A stretch of DNA of 64,000 nucleotides from Miscanthus floridulus (Eukaryota; Streptophyta; Magnoliopsida; Poales; Poaceae), in assembly GCF_019320115.1 (NCBI RefSeq), contig NC_089584.1, forward strand, positions 103,539,208 to 103,603,207, in the 5' to 3' direction. A model generated the notes under the pieces. It did not search any database. It was not told where the DNA came from and saw only the letters and a program-made list of their open reading frames with translations. Numbering within the stretch: the stretch's first letter is position 1; each line of letters starts with the position of its first letter. This document shows, in pieces, positions 42,100 through 53,828 of the stretch. A program made the translations under genes and the position numbers.

Positions 42100-42601
42100 T
42101 CATTAGGATCGACTAGCAGTAGATCTAGTGTGTATGAACTTGAATTTAGGATATGGTAAACCCTAGAATATGAACTAGTGCTAGGAAATAGAGAGAGAGA
42201 GGGATGCGGTGTTAGCAAATCATTGGTTGCCTTGGAGGTAGACGAGCTAGTCATGGCATCGGTGTCGGTGATGCAGTGAAGGCATAGAGTAGCAGTGGAG
42301 TTCAGCAATGGTGTGGACATTGCAGTTGAGGCACGGTCGTAGAGGCAGCGGTGAAGACGCGGCGGTGGCGGCTTCCTGTCACTGGCAGTGCCCTCCCTCT
42401 AGATCGGCTTAGGGTTAGGATGTAGGTGGGGTTTGTGGTGGCTTAGGTGAACATTGTGCCTTGTGCCCTGGCCCCAACTTCTTTTTATAGCATTGTGCGA
42501 CAGGGGCCCACCAACCATAGATAGGGTTGGGCGCCCCCAATCAGGGCATGGATCAAGGGCCCAATTGGCCATTGGGCCAAGTTGGTAGAGATCAACCTAA
42601 C
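42100..42601 (-). repeat. 3' LTR of the second copia element (inner boundary only is firm)
   Basis: The LTR starts, on the minus strand, TGTTAGGTTGATCTC at 42601, directly after the polypurine tract. It contains a TATA box (minus CTATAAAAAG, about 42483-42492). Its far end lies somewhere between the PMEI stop and about 42120 and could not be fixed. Confidence 0.6.
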
Positions 42602-42616
42602 ATTCTCCCCCTTAAT
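42602..42616 (-). other. Polypurine tract of the second copia element
   Basis: The minus strand reads AAGGGGGAGAA next to the LTR start TGTTAGG. This sets the orientation and the 3' LTR boundary. Confidence 0.78.
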
Positions 42617-42783
42617 CTCACCTTATGACTTAAACTTAACTTAGTTTATATTTTTTCCATTCCATCACAGATCAGTGCATAGAGTGTGTCTCATCGTCAC
42701 GGTCAGTTGCCATTAGATTAACAACTACAATGCACCTCTCTATTTTGAAACAGATTCTCCTCTAGGCCCTTATTGTCCAGGAA

Positions 42784-43830
42784 TCATAGACTTTCCCTTA
42801 AACCCATGTGGGCTAAGTGTTCTCTGAACACGTTGGGTGGTAAGCCTTTTGTAAGCGGATTCGCGAGCATTTTTTCTATACTTATATGCTCAAGACTAAT
42901 TATATGATCTCGGACTTTGTCTTTCACAACATAATACTTTATATCAATGTGTTTGGCAGCATCACTTGACTTATTGTTGTGAGCATAACATACTGCTTGA
43001 TTATTATCGCAGTATAACTTGAGTGGCTTATGTATGTCGTCTACCACTTTCAACTCAGGCATGAACTTCTTTAGCCAATTCACCTGCCCTGTGGCGTCAT
43101 AACACGCTACAAACTCAGCATATATCATAGATGATGTAGTGACGGTTTGCTTAGAGCTTTTCCATGATATAGCTCCTCCCACGAGAGTAAATATATATCC
43201 TGACGTGGACTTTCTATCATCTCCCGCATAATCTAAATCTGAATACCCCTCTATGTATAGAGAATCAGATCTTCTATACGCTAGAATGAGGCCTTTTGTA
43301 CCTTGCAAGTAACGCAAAACTTTTTTTACTAGTCTCCATTGTTCTATTCTTGGATTACTCTGATATCTGCCAAGTAACCCGGTAACAAATGCTAAGTCAG
43401 GGAGTGTATACACTTGAGCATACTGTAAACTTCCGATAGCTGAAGCATATGGAACCACTTTCTTTTGTTCGATCTCATATTGGTTCCTAGGACATTGAAA
43501 TTTCCCAAATCTATTGCCCTTGACTATGGGAGCAGATGAAGGCTTACAATTTTGCATACTGTATTTCTTTAGAACCTTTTCTAAGTATGCCTTTTGTGAT
43601 AGTCCTAAAACCCCCTTTTCTCTATCTCGATGAATCTCTATTCCTAGAATGAACAAAGCTTCACCGAGATCCTTCATATCAAACTTCAAGGATAAGAACT
43701 TCCTCATTTCTAGTAGTAAATTAACATCACTACTAGCAAGTAGGATGTCATCCACATACAAGATTAGGAAAATGTATTTCTCATTCTTGAACTTTGCATA
43801 AACGTAATTGTCCTCTATATTTTCTTGAAA
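42784..43830 (-). pseudogene. pol: Reverse transcriptase C-terminus and RNase H of the second copia element
   Basis: The frame carries LYVDDILLASSDV (the YVDD box, near 43750), then ILGIEIHRDREKGVLGLSQK and YASAIGSLQYAQVYTLPDLA. RNase H follows: GYSDLDYAGDDRKSTSGYIF (catalytic Asp, near 43220), SSMIYAEFVACYDAT and KHIDIKYYVVKDKV, ending LAHMGLRESL. This 3' part is the best-preserved stretch of the element, about 325 codons without a stop. The upstream RT (43830-44330) is frameshifted. Confidence 0.85.
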
Positions 43831-45610
43831 CCCAAACTTTCTTATTGTACTATCAAACTTTAAATACCACTATCTTGATGCTTGTTTTAATCCATAAATG
43901 GATTTCTTCAGGCGGCATCCCATACGTTCTTTTCCTTCCACAAGAAAATCTTTTGGTTGTGCCATGTAAACATTTTCCTCCAAATCCCCATTTAGGAACG
44001 CCGTCTTTACATCCATCTAATGTAATTCTAAATCATAATGTGCTATAAGTGCCATTATAATTTTAAAAGAATCCTTACATGAGACTGGTGAAAATGTCTC
44101 ATTGTAATCTATGCCTTCTCTTTTTGTGAAGCCTTTCATCATAAGTCGCGCTTTAAATCTTTCTACGTTCCCTTTGAGTCATGTTTAGTTTTGTAGACCC
44201 ATTTACAGCCTACTGTCTTGGCTCTTTTAGAAATTGTTTCTAAGTCCCAAACACTATTGGTATTCATTGATTTCATTTCATCTTGCATGGCTTCAAGCCA
44301 CTTTGATCAGTGAGCGCTTCTCATGGATTCTTAAAATGAGGTGGGATCACCCTCTATTTGAAATTCTTCACATTCATAGACTTCATAGTCATCAGGAATG
44401 GTTGATCTGTTGACTCTTTGAGACCTTCTAGGGGCCTCATTAGTTGATGCTTGTTCTATATGAGGTTGTTGTTGTTCTTCCTCATGAGTGACAATGGGTT
44501 CTATGGGATCCTGAACGACATGTTCCTCATGTACATTCATTGTGGTCACAGGAGAACTAACAACAGGTGCTGTTACTACAGTGTCATGCACTATTGGTAC
44601 AGCAACAATGGGTAGTGTGAAGAATGGTTCCTCAACCATCAGAGTGGGCACGTATACCCGCTTCTCTTCAAAATTATTTTCTCGCGCTACCATGCTCCCC
44701 TTGACCATATCATCCTCCAAGAACACAGCGTGTCTTATTTCTACAAACTTCATATATCTGTCAGGACAATAGAAGCGATAACCTTTTGACTTTTCTGGAT
44801 AGCCAATGAAATAGCCATTGACTGTCTTGGAGTCTAGCTTCCCTATGTTTGGATTAAAGATTTTTCTATCCATAACTCATATGGTGTTTTGGGCACCGAC
44901 TTGCTTGGCACTTGATTAAGAATATGAATGGCGGTTTTTAATGCCTCCATCCATAAACTTATCGGTAGAGTAGAGTAATTTATCATACTTCTCACAATAT
45001 CCATTAAGGTACGGTTGCGTCTTTCAGCTACTCCATTCTGTTAAGGCTCGCTCGGTGTAGAGTACTAGGCAACTATGTCATTTTCCTATAAGAACCTTGC
45101 AAAAGGTCTAGAAACTTGGTCATATGGGGTGTGTTGACTGTAGTACTCTTCCCACGATCGGATCTTACTACTTTAATCTTTAAGTTATGCTGATTTTCTA
45201 CTTCAGCCTTAAAAATCTTAAATTTATCTAATGCTTCTGATTTTTCTTTAATTGGATAAATATAGCGAAAATGAGAACAATCATCTATGAATGTTATAAA
45301 TGAATCATAACCATCCACACTCTTCACAAGAAAAGGACCACAGATGTCTATGTGAACTATTTCTAAAATTCTTGTGCTTCGTTTGGCATCTTTTTTTTAT
45401 TTTCTTAACGTACTTTCCTTTTATGCAATCAATGAATTGTTCTAAATCTGAAAATTCTAAAGACAGAAGAATGGATTTCTTAATCAATCACTCTATTCTC
45501 CCCCTCAAAATATGGCCTAAACGATAGTGTCATAATTTCAATGATACATCTTGAACTCTCTTCCGCTTATTTGTTGCATTCATAGATAAGAAAGCATTCT
45601 CATTCTCAGT
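43831..45610 (-). pseudogene. pol: Integrase and RT N-terminus of the second copia element, broken
   Basis: Decoded in pieces: an integrase zinc-binding LWHYRLGHI near 45520, the catalytic core piece FITFIDDCSHFRYIYPIKEK near 45250-45300 with VVRSDRGKS near 45160, and the copia C-terminal piece NGYFIGYPEKSKGYRFYCPD near 44760-44830. The first RT motifs follow near 43900-44150. At least six stops or frameshifts separate these, so no functional Pol can be made. Confidence 0.78.
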
Positions 45611-46883
45611 GCTCACAGCATTCACATTCTTAGAAAGTGATAACAAATAAAGATTGTCTTATCGGAAATCAAGACCAACACACTTATTATTAAACACAAT
45701 CTGACATTTGCCATTACCAAAATGGCAATCATATCCATCATCGTCTAGTCGTGAAACACTTATCAAGTTTCTACGCAAAGAGGGTACATAAAGAATATCT
45801 AAAAGCTGAAGTATAAAACCATCATCTAATTCTAGAGAGAGATCTCCAATGGCTTCAACTTTAGCTTCAACTCCATTTGCAACTTTAATTCTTCTTTCTC
45901 CTCTTTACAGGGTCCTCCTTTTATGGAATCCCTATAATGAATTTGTAACATGAATAGTTGCACCTAAATCAATCCACCAAGTAGATTTTGAATAACTTAA
46001 ATACAAGGACTCATCTATGAATGTATTGAAGTCCTCAACTCTCTTCAAAAGGCTCTTTAGGAAATATGGATTGTCTCTCTGGTAATGTCCATGCTTCTTG
46101 CACCATTTGTACTGATCCTTTTCAACTTGGGCATTGTTGTTCTTCTGATGGTGGTCATTCTAAGGGGCTTTCTCTTGAGGTTTAGCATTCTTGTTAAAGT
46201 TCTTCTTCTTATTGTCCTTCACGAGGTTAGCAGAGTCACCCTATGAGCTTTTTAGCCTCTCCTCTTCTTGCACACGCATTGCAATGAGCTTCTCAATATC
46301 TTATTTATCGGGCTGCATGTTGTAATTTACAACAAAAGTTTCATATTCTTTAGGCAAGGAAACAAAAACCAAATGAATCAGGAACTCATCCTTGAGCCCC
46401 AAATCCATTGGCTTCAGCTTGGAAGCTGTGTTGCTCATCTTCAGTATGTGCTCTCTTATCCCTCCACCAGAGTATTTCTCATTGAATAATTTCTTTATTA
46501 GGGTACTAGCATAAGCCTTTAAAGAGCTAGTAAACTGACTCTCCACTTTTTTGAGATACTCTGTGTGGTGTCATAATCTAGGATAGACCCCCTTATTGCA
46601 TCTGAAATAGTGGACTTAGCCACCATCAAGCACTTGCGGTTCGAAATATCTCATTTCTTATGTTCGAGATCATATTTGATTCTTACTTCTGTATGATCTC
46701 GCTGACGAACAGTGAAATCAGCATCAATTTTATTTTTTCCCTCACCGGGTCCACTGATTCAGTAGGACATGGAGAGGTAAGCGCTAGGTCATTTTTGGAT
46801 AGCGCAAGTGCTAATTCATACTTCTCTCACCATACACGATAGTTGCCCACTTCAAGAGGTTGTATGTGCGAGAAAAATGCCAT
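45611..46883 (-). pseudogene. gag: gag and protease of the second copia element, broken
   Basis: The ATG at 46883 opens MAFFSHIQPLEVGNYRVW and meets a TGA at once. A frameshift in an A-run follows. The region 46546-46301 reads KAYASTLIKKLFNEKYSGGG and continues to EYETFVVNYNMQPDK, the classic UBN2-type gag core. A knuckle-like CKKHGHYQRD lies near 46090. The protease box appears as WWIDLGATIHVTNS near 45965-46000, with Leu in place of the usual Ser after the catalytic Asp. Confidence 0.78.
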
Positions 46884-47608
46884 AGGGTTGAGTCCTGAAA
46901 AACACCGTCAGAGATAGTGAAAAAATATGACTTAATAATTGCATGCCTTAATTTAACGTTGGTAAAAATTAAAACATACAACATATAACATTCTTCTACA
47001 CTAATTCTACATCACCGTTGGGCAGAAATAGAATTAATGCATGGAAAAACTCATGAAAAAATATTATAATATTGCTATTATCAACGTTGGTCAGAAAAAT
47101 AATAATATTATAATTTACGGAATAAAAAATAATAGCTCTTCAAATTAAATCCTCCTGTTGGTTCAAATTTATTTAGAAGATAATAAACGTTAAACTTTAC
47201 AGCGGAAACATAAAAAAATAATTTATCTACTTTTCAGAAGTATTTTACTGTGCTCATCTACTCTCTAAAAAAATTATCTCGTTGGTTCAAATTTTGACAG
47301 AGATTTAAACTAGAAAAAAATCATTAAAATTTACTTCTAAAAAAGAATAAACAACTTCATAATCGTTACTGTGCATTGGGGCCAAAATTCATTCGCGCGC
47401 TGTCGTGGCCCAGCAGCGAAATTCAGCCCGGTCAGTCACGCGCGCTGCGCTATCCTCACACCTAGGCCGCAAACTAGTCCTGGGCTGGGAATTGCTTTGC
47501 ACGCCTAGGCTGAAAGCTGGCCCGAGCGCCCGGAGCCATCCATCATGATCTGACAGCCGAGTGTCGTTCTCGGCGGAAAAAAAAAACCACACGCGCGTCG
47601 GTTCTCCC
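46884..47608. other. Leader-like sequence upstream of the second copia gag
   Basis: AT-rich to 47380, with three repeats of the phrase GTTGGTCAGAAA/GTTGGTTCAAATTT. It then becomes GC-rich to 47608. No primer-binding site or LTR end was recognised. The GC-rich part resumes on the other side of the solo LTR at 63761. Confidence 0.4.
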
Positions 47609-50600
47609 TGTGGCAGAACCGCCCGAAATAATATGTTTCTGAAAGCACTTGTCTTCCACTAGATACTAAGCACCTCGAAAGTGAGCTACATCGGATAGTT
47701 CCATCGAGCACACCCCAATAGAGAACTCAAAACAATCCATGTTTTACATCAAGAATTCAATAATGAGTACGCGCTTACAATACTTAATCCATTTCATACA
47801 ACAAGATTTCTTAGAAATTATTTATTATAATACCAGAGTTTAGAGTGCGATAATGAAATAGCGGAGGGAAAATAAACATCTAGCGAAAAGAATACAAGGA
47901 TTCATCTATGCCCACTAGAAGAATCCTCCACATAAGAGCTACTCCTAAATCTGCACCTACAACATGGGTAAAATAAACACTGAGTACACAATGTACTCAC
48001 AAGACTTACCCGACTAATGGGAATAGTTTCTCGACTCTCAAGGATATGATAGACAATATGGGTTGTTGTTTTCTTTTTGTTTATGAAAAGCATTACTAGA
48101 AGTATGTCCTTAAGATTAAGTTTAATTAGCAGTCATGATTACTTCATTAGCTAACCATTCTAGGTAAGCACATGTTCTACTTTCAAGCAAGGGTTGAGCA
48201 ATCAGAACCATTTCACCATATTTCATCTTCCAGTTATTACTACGATGCTAGACGATAGCCAAGTCGTACCATCTTACAAAAACGACGATTCGCGAACCAA
48301 TGTATCCCAGCTGGGTACCCTGAAACACATGCCCTGTTTGTACCCCAGGCACAAAATAAGACCAACCCATTCCACTCCTCTCACGGGGTCCAGGTCCCTG
48401 TCCAAACATGGACTCCAAGCCCCCATACTTGAGACCCGGTCTCAGTATGGCGCTTAGACCTCTACCATTCCCTGCCTCCAATCAGTCAGTCCGAAAAGAG
48501 CCAAAACCCACCACAAGAGCATAACAAGTCTTCCCACTCCCATAAGTAAGTATGTGCTTAGGATAATAAGTCTATGACCTGACACCATCCAAAGCAATGG
48601 ACGGTCCTTAATCGACACGAGCAGGGAAAACAGTGTAACCAAGCTAAGCCCCTTTGGCCGTAGGACACAACCTATTACACCCACCAATACACATACCATA
48701 TCCTTGTCCTGTCTCTATTTTTTCTTTCACCATTTTTTCATGAGTAATAATAATCACCTATTGTGGGTAACGGCGGGTTACTCATGCTACCGAAAACCTA
48801 AGCATAGCAGCTACTCGAACTTGCACTAGTAAGACTCTTAGAACAGGTATATCTATGCATGTGGTTTTCATAAAATTCCCATAATATAAATGCACATAAC
48901 ATATATAAATAGTAATTATCAAAAATAAGGGGTTATGCACTGGGGCTTGCCTTGGGCAGGCGCGGTGTCAGCTGAGTCAGTTAGTGGCGGCTCCGGGACC
49001 TCCTCCTGTAGGAGAATCTCCTCCTCATACTCCTCGATGATCTCGTCAAACTTGTGATCACCGGTGGTCATGATCTCTACCAACTCATTCTCTACATGCA
49101 TGCTATGATGACACAACACTTAGCATTTATGCAACATCAACTCTTAAAATAAGAATACGCATACCAGGCTACTAAGCTAGCTCTAATGACTAAGGTACTA
49201 AGCTAACTATCGCTTTCATCATGCAAGATGTTGGATTCAACTAACAAACACCTAGCTTTACAAATGAAGAATATATCTTTATTTCTACTAATGATTTAAT
49301 GTATATTGAAATAAAGAGCATTTGACTATCCTAATATTTAGTCTATTCTAAAGCTACAAAAATTATAGTGAGTACATAATAATACCGTGAAGCTACTACA
49401 AAATTTTTAGGACTAAAGCTATCACCAATTTACTACAAAAATTCCTACAATAATTAACTTAATAATATTGAGCACTCTCAAATGATTTAATAGTTCCTAG
49501 TATCAACATGTATATATATGAACTAAATACACTAATAGATAGAGCACAATTTTATGAACCTAACAAAAATTGTTTCACATTTTTTGGACACCTACATAAT
49601 TTTATATGATTTACCAAAGATCAGCTCAAAAATTAAATTAGAAAACTATTTCTAATTCCTTATGAAAAAGAAAAATGAATTTTGCTGATGTATGCAAGGT
49701 GGAGAGGGAGGCAAGGCGAAGCCAGTGGTGCAAGTGAATTGACTCAGGAGGGACAATAGGAGGGCTGCCACATCCACGGCCTGACGCGGCCTTATCGGCA
49801 CAGTGGCGGTGAAACTCCAAAATTGGAGCTTGACAATGCATGCATCAAGGCTGGGTGGGGTCAGGCAGTGGGAGGATATGATGGTGAAGCCATGGATATG
49901 ATGAGTTGAATGGAGGTGATCGGTCATAGGGTAATTTGATGGTGTGGTTTAACGGCGGCAGCAAAGGGAGAAAGAGAGAAAGATAGAGATGGGGCGCGAC
50001 AGGTGGGCTCGGCTCATCCTCGCCTTGGTGGGACACGATTGACGTGATCATGGAGGCCCACACATAGGCGCTAGCAGATAGGCATGCGCGTTCATGATCG
50101 GCGTGGCCCACACACCATAGTGCCATTAATTTCAAGGCGACGGCGAGCCCGACCACGTGCGCGTGGTAGAGGTGGCAACGCACTAGGCCGGCATCAGCGC
50201 AGAGATGCAGAGTGAGGCATGAACACGACAACAAGGCAATGGCACCGACAGTGGCAGGGGCACAGCATAGGGCGAGTCGCAGTGCGGCAGCATGGTGGGG
50301 CTGGCGATAGCACCGCCCGTCTGCGCAAGCAGCAGCAGCGGCTCCGCCGCTAGGAGCCAGCTGTGGCTAGGCCATAGCCAGGCTAGAGCAGCTGTGGCCG
50401 GCCACACATGGCAGCGTGCATGTGCGTGGAATAGCCAGCATGGCGACGCTGAACGCCCGAGCGTGGTGACCACGCCCACGCGGCCAACCAGCCTGAAATC
50501 GTATTGTGCACGAATTTTAAAGCACCTATAAAAACTAAACGGATGCTTTCTGGACCTAAACCATCTTCACCATGCTCAAGATGGCACATGAGACTATAAA

Positions 50601-50626
50601 ATCGAGCTATAACACTACACCACCCC

Positions 50627-51095
50627 TGTGGGGGTATTAACCCCTATACCCTTATGGCTAGGCTTGGGCCGGCCTAGATCAGGAGGTCCGGTCCACTAGA
50701 ATAAGACGCGCGGCTCAGCCAACCTATTCGGAGTCCCGCGCAAGGAGTCAAGACAGATTTGGAGATCAAGCAAGATCCTAGTTGGTTAGAATAGGAATCC
50801 TTATCCGGCCACCTATGGCAATTATAACTGGCTAGGATTAGTTTCCAGATCTGTAACCCTGCCCCCAGACTATATAAGGTGGGCAGGGGACTCCTCTAAA
50901 AACATCTCTCATTGACATACAGCAATACAATCAGACACAGGACATAGGTATTATGCCTTCTTGGCGGCCGAACCTGGATAAAACCTTATGTCTGTCTTGC
51001 ATCACCATCTTGTTTGTGGCTTGCACATCTATCTACCGACAATCTACTACCTTGGGCATACCCCTAGGTAGACTACCGACCATATTTCATCGATA
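50627..51095 (+). repeat. 5' LTR of the Tat element (469 bp)
   Basis: It starts TGTGGGGGTATTAACCCC. It ends CGATA, where the 3' LTR has CGACA, so the terminal CA has decayed to TA. It has a TATA box at 50871-50879. It differs from the 3' LTR at roughly 30 positions by eye, nearly all transitions. Confidence 0.92.
50871..50879 (+). promoter_or_regulatory. TATA box of the Tat LTR promoter
   Basis: TATATAAGG, preceded by a C-rich stretch. The same motif is conserved in the 3' LTR at 63100-63108. It drives the genomic RNA in the plus direction. Confidence 0.8.
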
Positions 51096-51096
51096 G

Positions 51097-51114
51097 TGGT
51101 GCGCCAGGTAGGGG
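51097..51114 (+). other. Primer-binding site of the Tat element
   Basis: TGGTGCGCCAGGTAGGGG begins one base after the LTR end. It resembles the TGGCGCGCC-type sites of Tat elements, with a transition. Its position makes it the only candidate. Confidence 0.7.
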
Positions 51115-51143
51115 GTGTGCGTACTGCTCTCCAAGCAAACAAG

Positions 51144-53828
51144 ATGGTCATCACCTCTGGCTCCATGGCTACGCTGAACAGCCTCACGTTCACCGTCGGC
51201 CAGATCACCTAGACCACCGGCTCCAATGACTTCATCGCCGTGACCACAGAGGAGGCGCGGATTCAATCTGCGTCGACCACTACTTCACCTGCATCAGCTA
51301 CGGCTCCGACCACGATGGACACGGCTCCAACCACGGTGTGTCTGGCTCTGACCATGGTACATCTGGCTCCGACCACGCCCGCATCGTCTTCAGCCACGCC
51401 AACAACCCGTCGTCCGCTTCCTCGCTACAAAGGGAAGCAGATCGACAACACCGACCTACTCAACTCCATCGATCGGGTCGGCACCAAACTTGCTAAAACC
51501 CTAGCTCTGGTAAGTTCAATTCAAAGTCAACCTAACAAGCAGGTAACCGCTACCCACAACAGATCTACCCGACCAGCTCGGGCCAGTCATCCTGCACGAC
51601 TCAGTACGGATCTCGTGGTCACATCTACTCCTGAAGGGCATTCCGCTCGTCGCCGGCCAGTCCCCGCGATATGCCTCCAGCTCTCTGAGTACAAAGCCTC
51701 GATGGAGAACTACCACGCCCAGCCCTATGGCCTATGAAATGTTGCCTCCAACTACGCGTATAATGTACAACGCTGCTCGAATCTATGTTTTATACATCGA
51801 CCTCAGCCGAATCCACGCAACTTCGTCAACATGGTCTGGATTGAAGATTATCAAGAAGGATCCATCCACACAGTCCAAGAGGGCGACTCCAGCTCCTCGT
51901 CTGACATCGCATCTAATGCCTCTGTCCACACCAAGCTTCAGCATCATGAGGATGAAGGCGTCGAATACGATCTGGATATCCTAGACCACGCCCTGGGGTT
52001 CGCACAATTCCTACCTTTCCCACCAAGGTGAGGGGATTTGATCAATGTTGTCAGTAATGATGAACCACCAGCAGTTGGTGAAACAGAACAAGAAAGGATT
52101 GCACGCAAAGCACGCAATATTGACCGGTTTAATCGCTGACAAATCGAAGCCAAAGCAGAAGAGGAGGCACGACGCATAAGGGTCCAGTCACACGACCTCA
52201 ACAATGCTTTCAATAGGGTGGGGGACCAATAGGTCTTCAGGACTCCAAGCACCAACGTAGCCGTCGCTATGGCGACAATGCAATGGCTACCTAATACCCC
52301 GGAAACCCAGGCGGTTCGTGATGATATACAAGCTTATCTGACGGCTGCTATGGCTCAGACCGCAGAGATTGTAAATCAAGCCCAGGCTCCATCCGTCTCA
52401 GTCGAGTCAAGCCACAGCCGCTAGTACTCGAGTCGCTCACAGCCACCCAACCAACGTGGCTCGTGCAACAATGACCCATCAGACAACCGTCAAGGCAGAA
52501 ACGGTGGCCATGATGGTGGTCGGGACGACAACCGCCGTTGGGAGCACAACCATCGCGATGTTCGGGACGACAACCACCGAGATAACCGTGATAATCACCA
52601 TGGAAACCACGGTCGCAGGGTCAATCAGGATGGCAACCGAGATCGCCGTGATGACAATAATGATCTCCACCGTTACCTCAGAGAACGCGATCTGCGCGAT
52701 CGCATCAACCAGAGAGCCCACGATCGTGCATCCCACGAAAGTCATCATCGTATGGAGTACGATACTACCCATGGCCCTCTGGGCTTGAAGCAGTTTACTT
52801 CTCACCTTCGCCAAGTTATATGGCCCAAGAACTTCAAGCTCGAGAAGCTTTAAAAGTACGATGGCAAGGAGAAACCCGAATTATGGGTTATGCTCTACGA
52901 AACCGCGTGCAGATCAGCCATGGCTAACGAGCACGTCATGTCCAATTACTTTCCAGTCGCTGTCGGCCATGCAGGCCACCAATGGCTGGTCAGCTTGCCG
53001 GTGAACTACTTCGATTCTTGGCAGGAGCACAAGCAGGCTTTCATTAACAACTTCATTGCAACTTGCGAGCAACCGGGAAACAAATACGATCTGCAACGGA
53101 TTCAAGATCGGAAAGATGAGCCACTGCATGAGTACGTCCGGCGTTTCTCGGAGATGCGCATCAAGGTCCCGTTAATCTCCGACAGTGAGGCAATCAAGGC
53201 TTTCATCACTGGCCTCTGCTTCCACGATGCCCTAAGGGACAAGCTCCTCCGTAAGAGACTTGAATCGGTCATAGCGCTCTTGGCCAGCACTAAGAAATAT
53301 GCGGACGCCGATGATGCTAAAAAGATAATTATCAAAGAAGCAGCAAGGGTTCCACGCTCCAACCACCCCCCACACCGCGATGACTACCGCGGCAACCATG
53401 GTCGGAACGACAATTTTGACCGCCGCAACCAGCACAATGACTCCCGCGACCACCGCGACCAACATAATCAGCGGCGTAACCGCCATGACGATTACAGGGG
53501 CAAGCGTGCTTGGGAAGACGACGGCGAGGTCAACACCGTTAAAAAAGGTGGCAGACGTCGTAACTACGAAGACGACTATGCCAAGGCATTGAAAGGGTCC
53601 TGTCAGCTCCATCCCAAGTCAAACCATACCATGGAGAATTGCCGCGTTCTCAAGTCTATCTACACGTGTCAACAGGCTCTGGATACATCTGACAAGCCTA
53701 ACAACGCCAGGGAACAACGCAACGAGGACAATGACGATGAAGACGCAGATCCCCATCACAAGTATGTCAAGCCAACCGATCGCGTGCACACCATCATCGG
53801 AGGCAAAGTGTCCATCGAGACCAAATGA
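51144..53828 (+). pseudogene. gag: Tat gag, stop-ridden but frame-conserved
   Basis: The ATG at 51144 opens MVITSGSMATLNSLTFTVGQ. One frame runs to 53828 with in-frame stops at 51210, 51735, 52029, 52137, 52230, 52422 and 52851, and TGA at 53826, and with no indel. The N-terminal third is Thr/Pro-rich. A basic Asp/Arg/His/Asn-rich segment lies at about 52440-52740 (DDNRR, RDDNHRDN repeats). The retrotransposon capsid domain starts near 52835 and includes WLVSLPVNYFDSWQEHKQAF and RIQDRKDEPLHEYVRRFSEM. The nucleocapsid has a second His/Arg-rich tract (53370-53510) and a zinc site CQLHPKSNHTMENC near 53600-53645. The final TGA may itself be a decayed codon, since pol continues in the same frame. 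Confidence 0.85.

Larger units (their letters stand above)
42100..47608 (-). mobile_element. Second Ty1-copia element, degenerate
   Basis: Minus-strand gag (from 46883), protease, integrase, RT and RNase H (to 42784), then a polypurine tract and a 3' LTR ending at 42601. Many stops and frameshifts are spread over the whole coding region, so it is older than the Sirevirus at the left edge. Pol motifs differ from the Sirevirus and suggest another copia lineage (Tork/Angela-like, tentative). A 5' LTR was not identified; the GC-rich sequence up to 47608 may be a long leader, broken by the solo LTR that starts at 47609. Confidence 0.75.

Noticed and set aside
46884..47608. 5' LTR of the second copia element in the GC-rich block
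   Set aside because: It shows no similarity to the 3' LTR at 42100-42601 and no primer-binding site, so I left it as leader-like sequence.
52456..52814. Overlapping Thr/Met/Val-rich ORFs on both strands in the gypsy gag
   Set aside because: They arise from out-of-frame reading of the repetitive Asp/Asn/Arg/His codons of gag; the gag frame explains the sequence.
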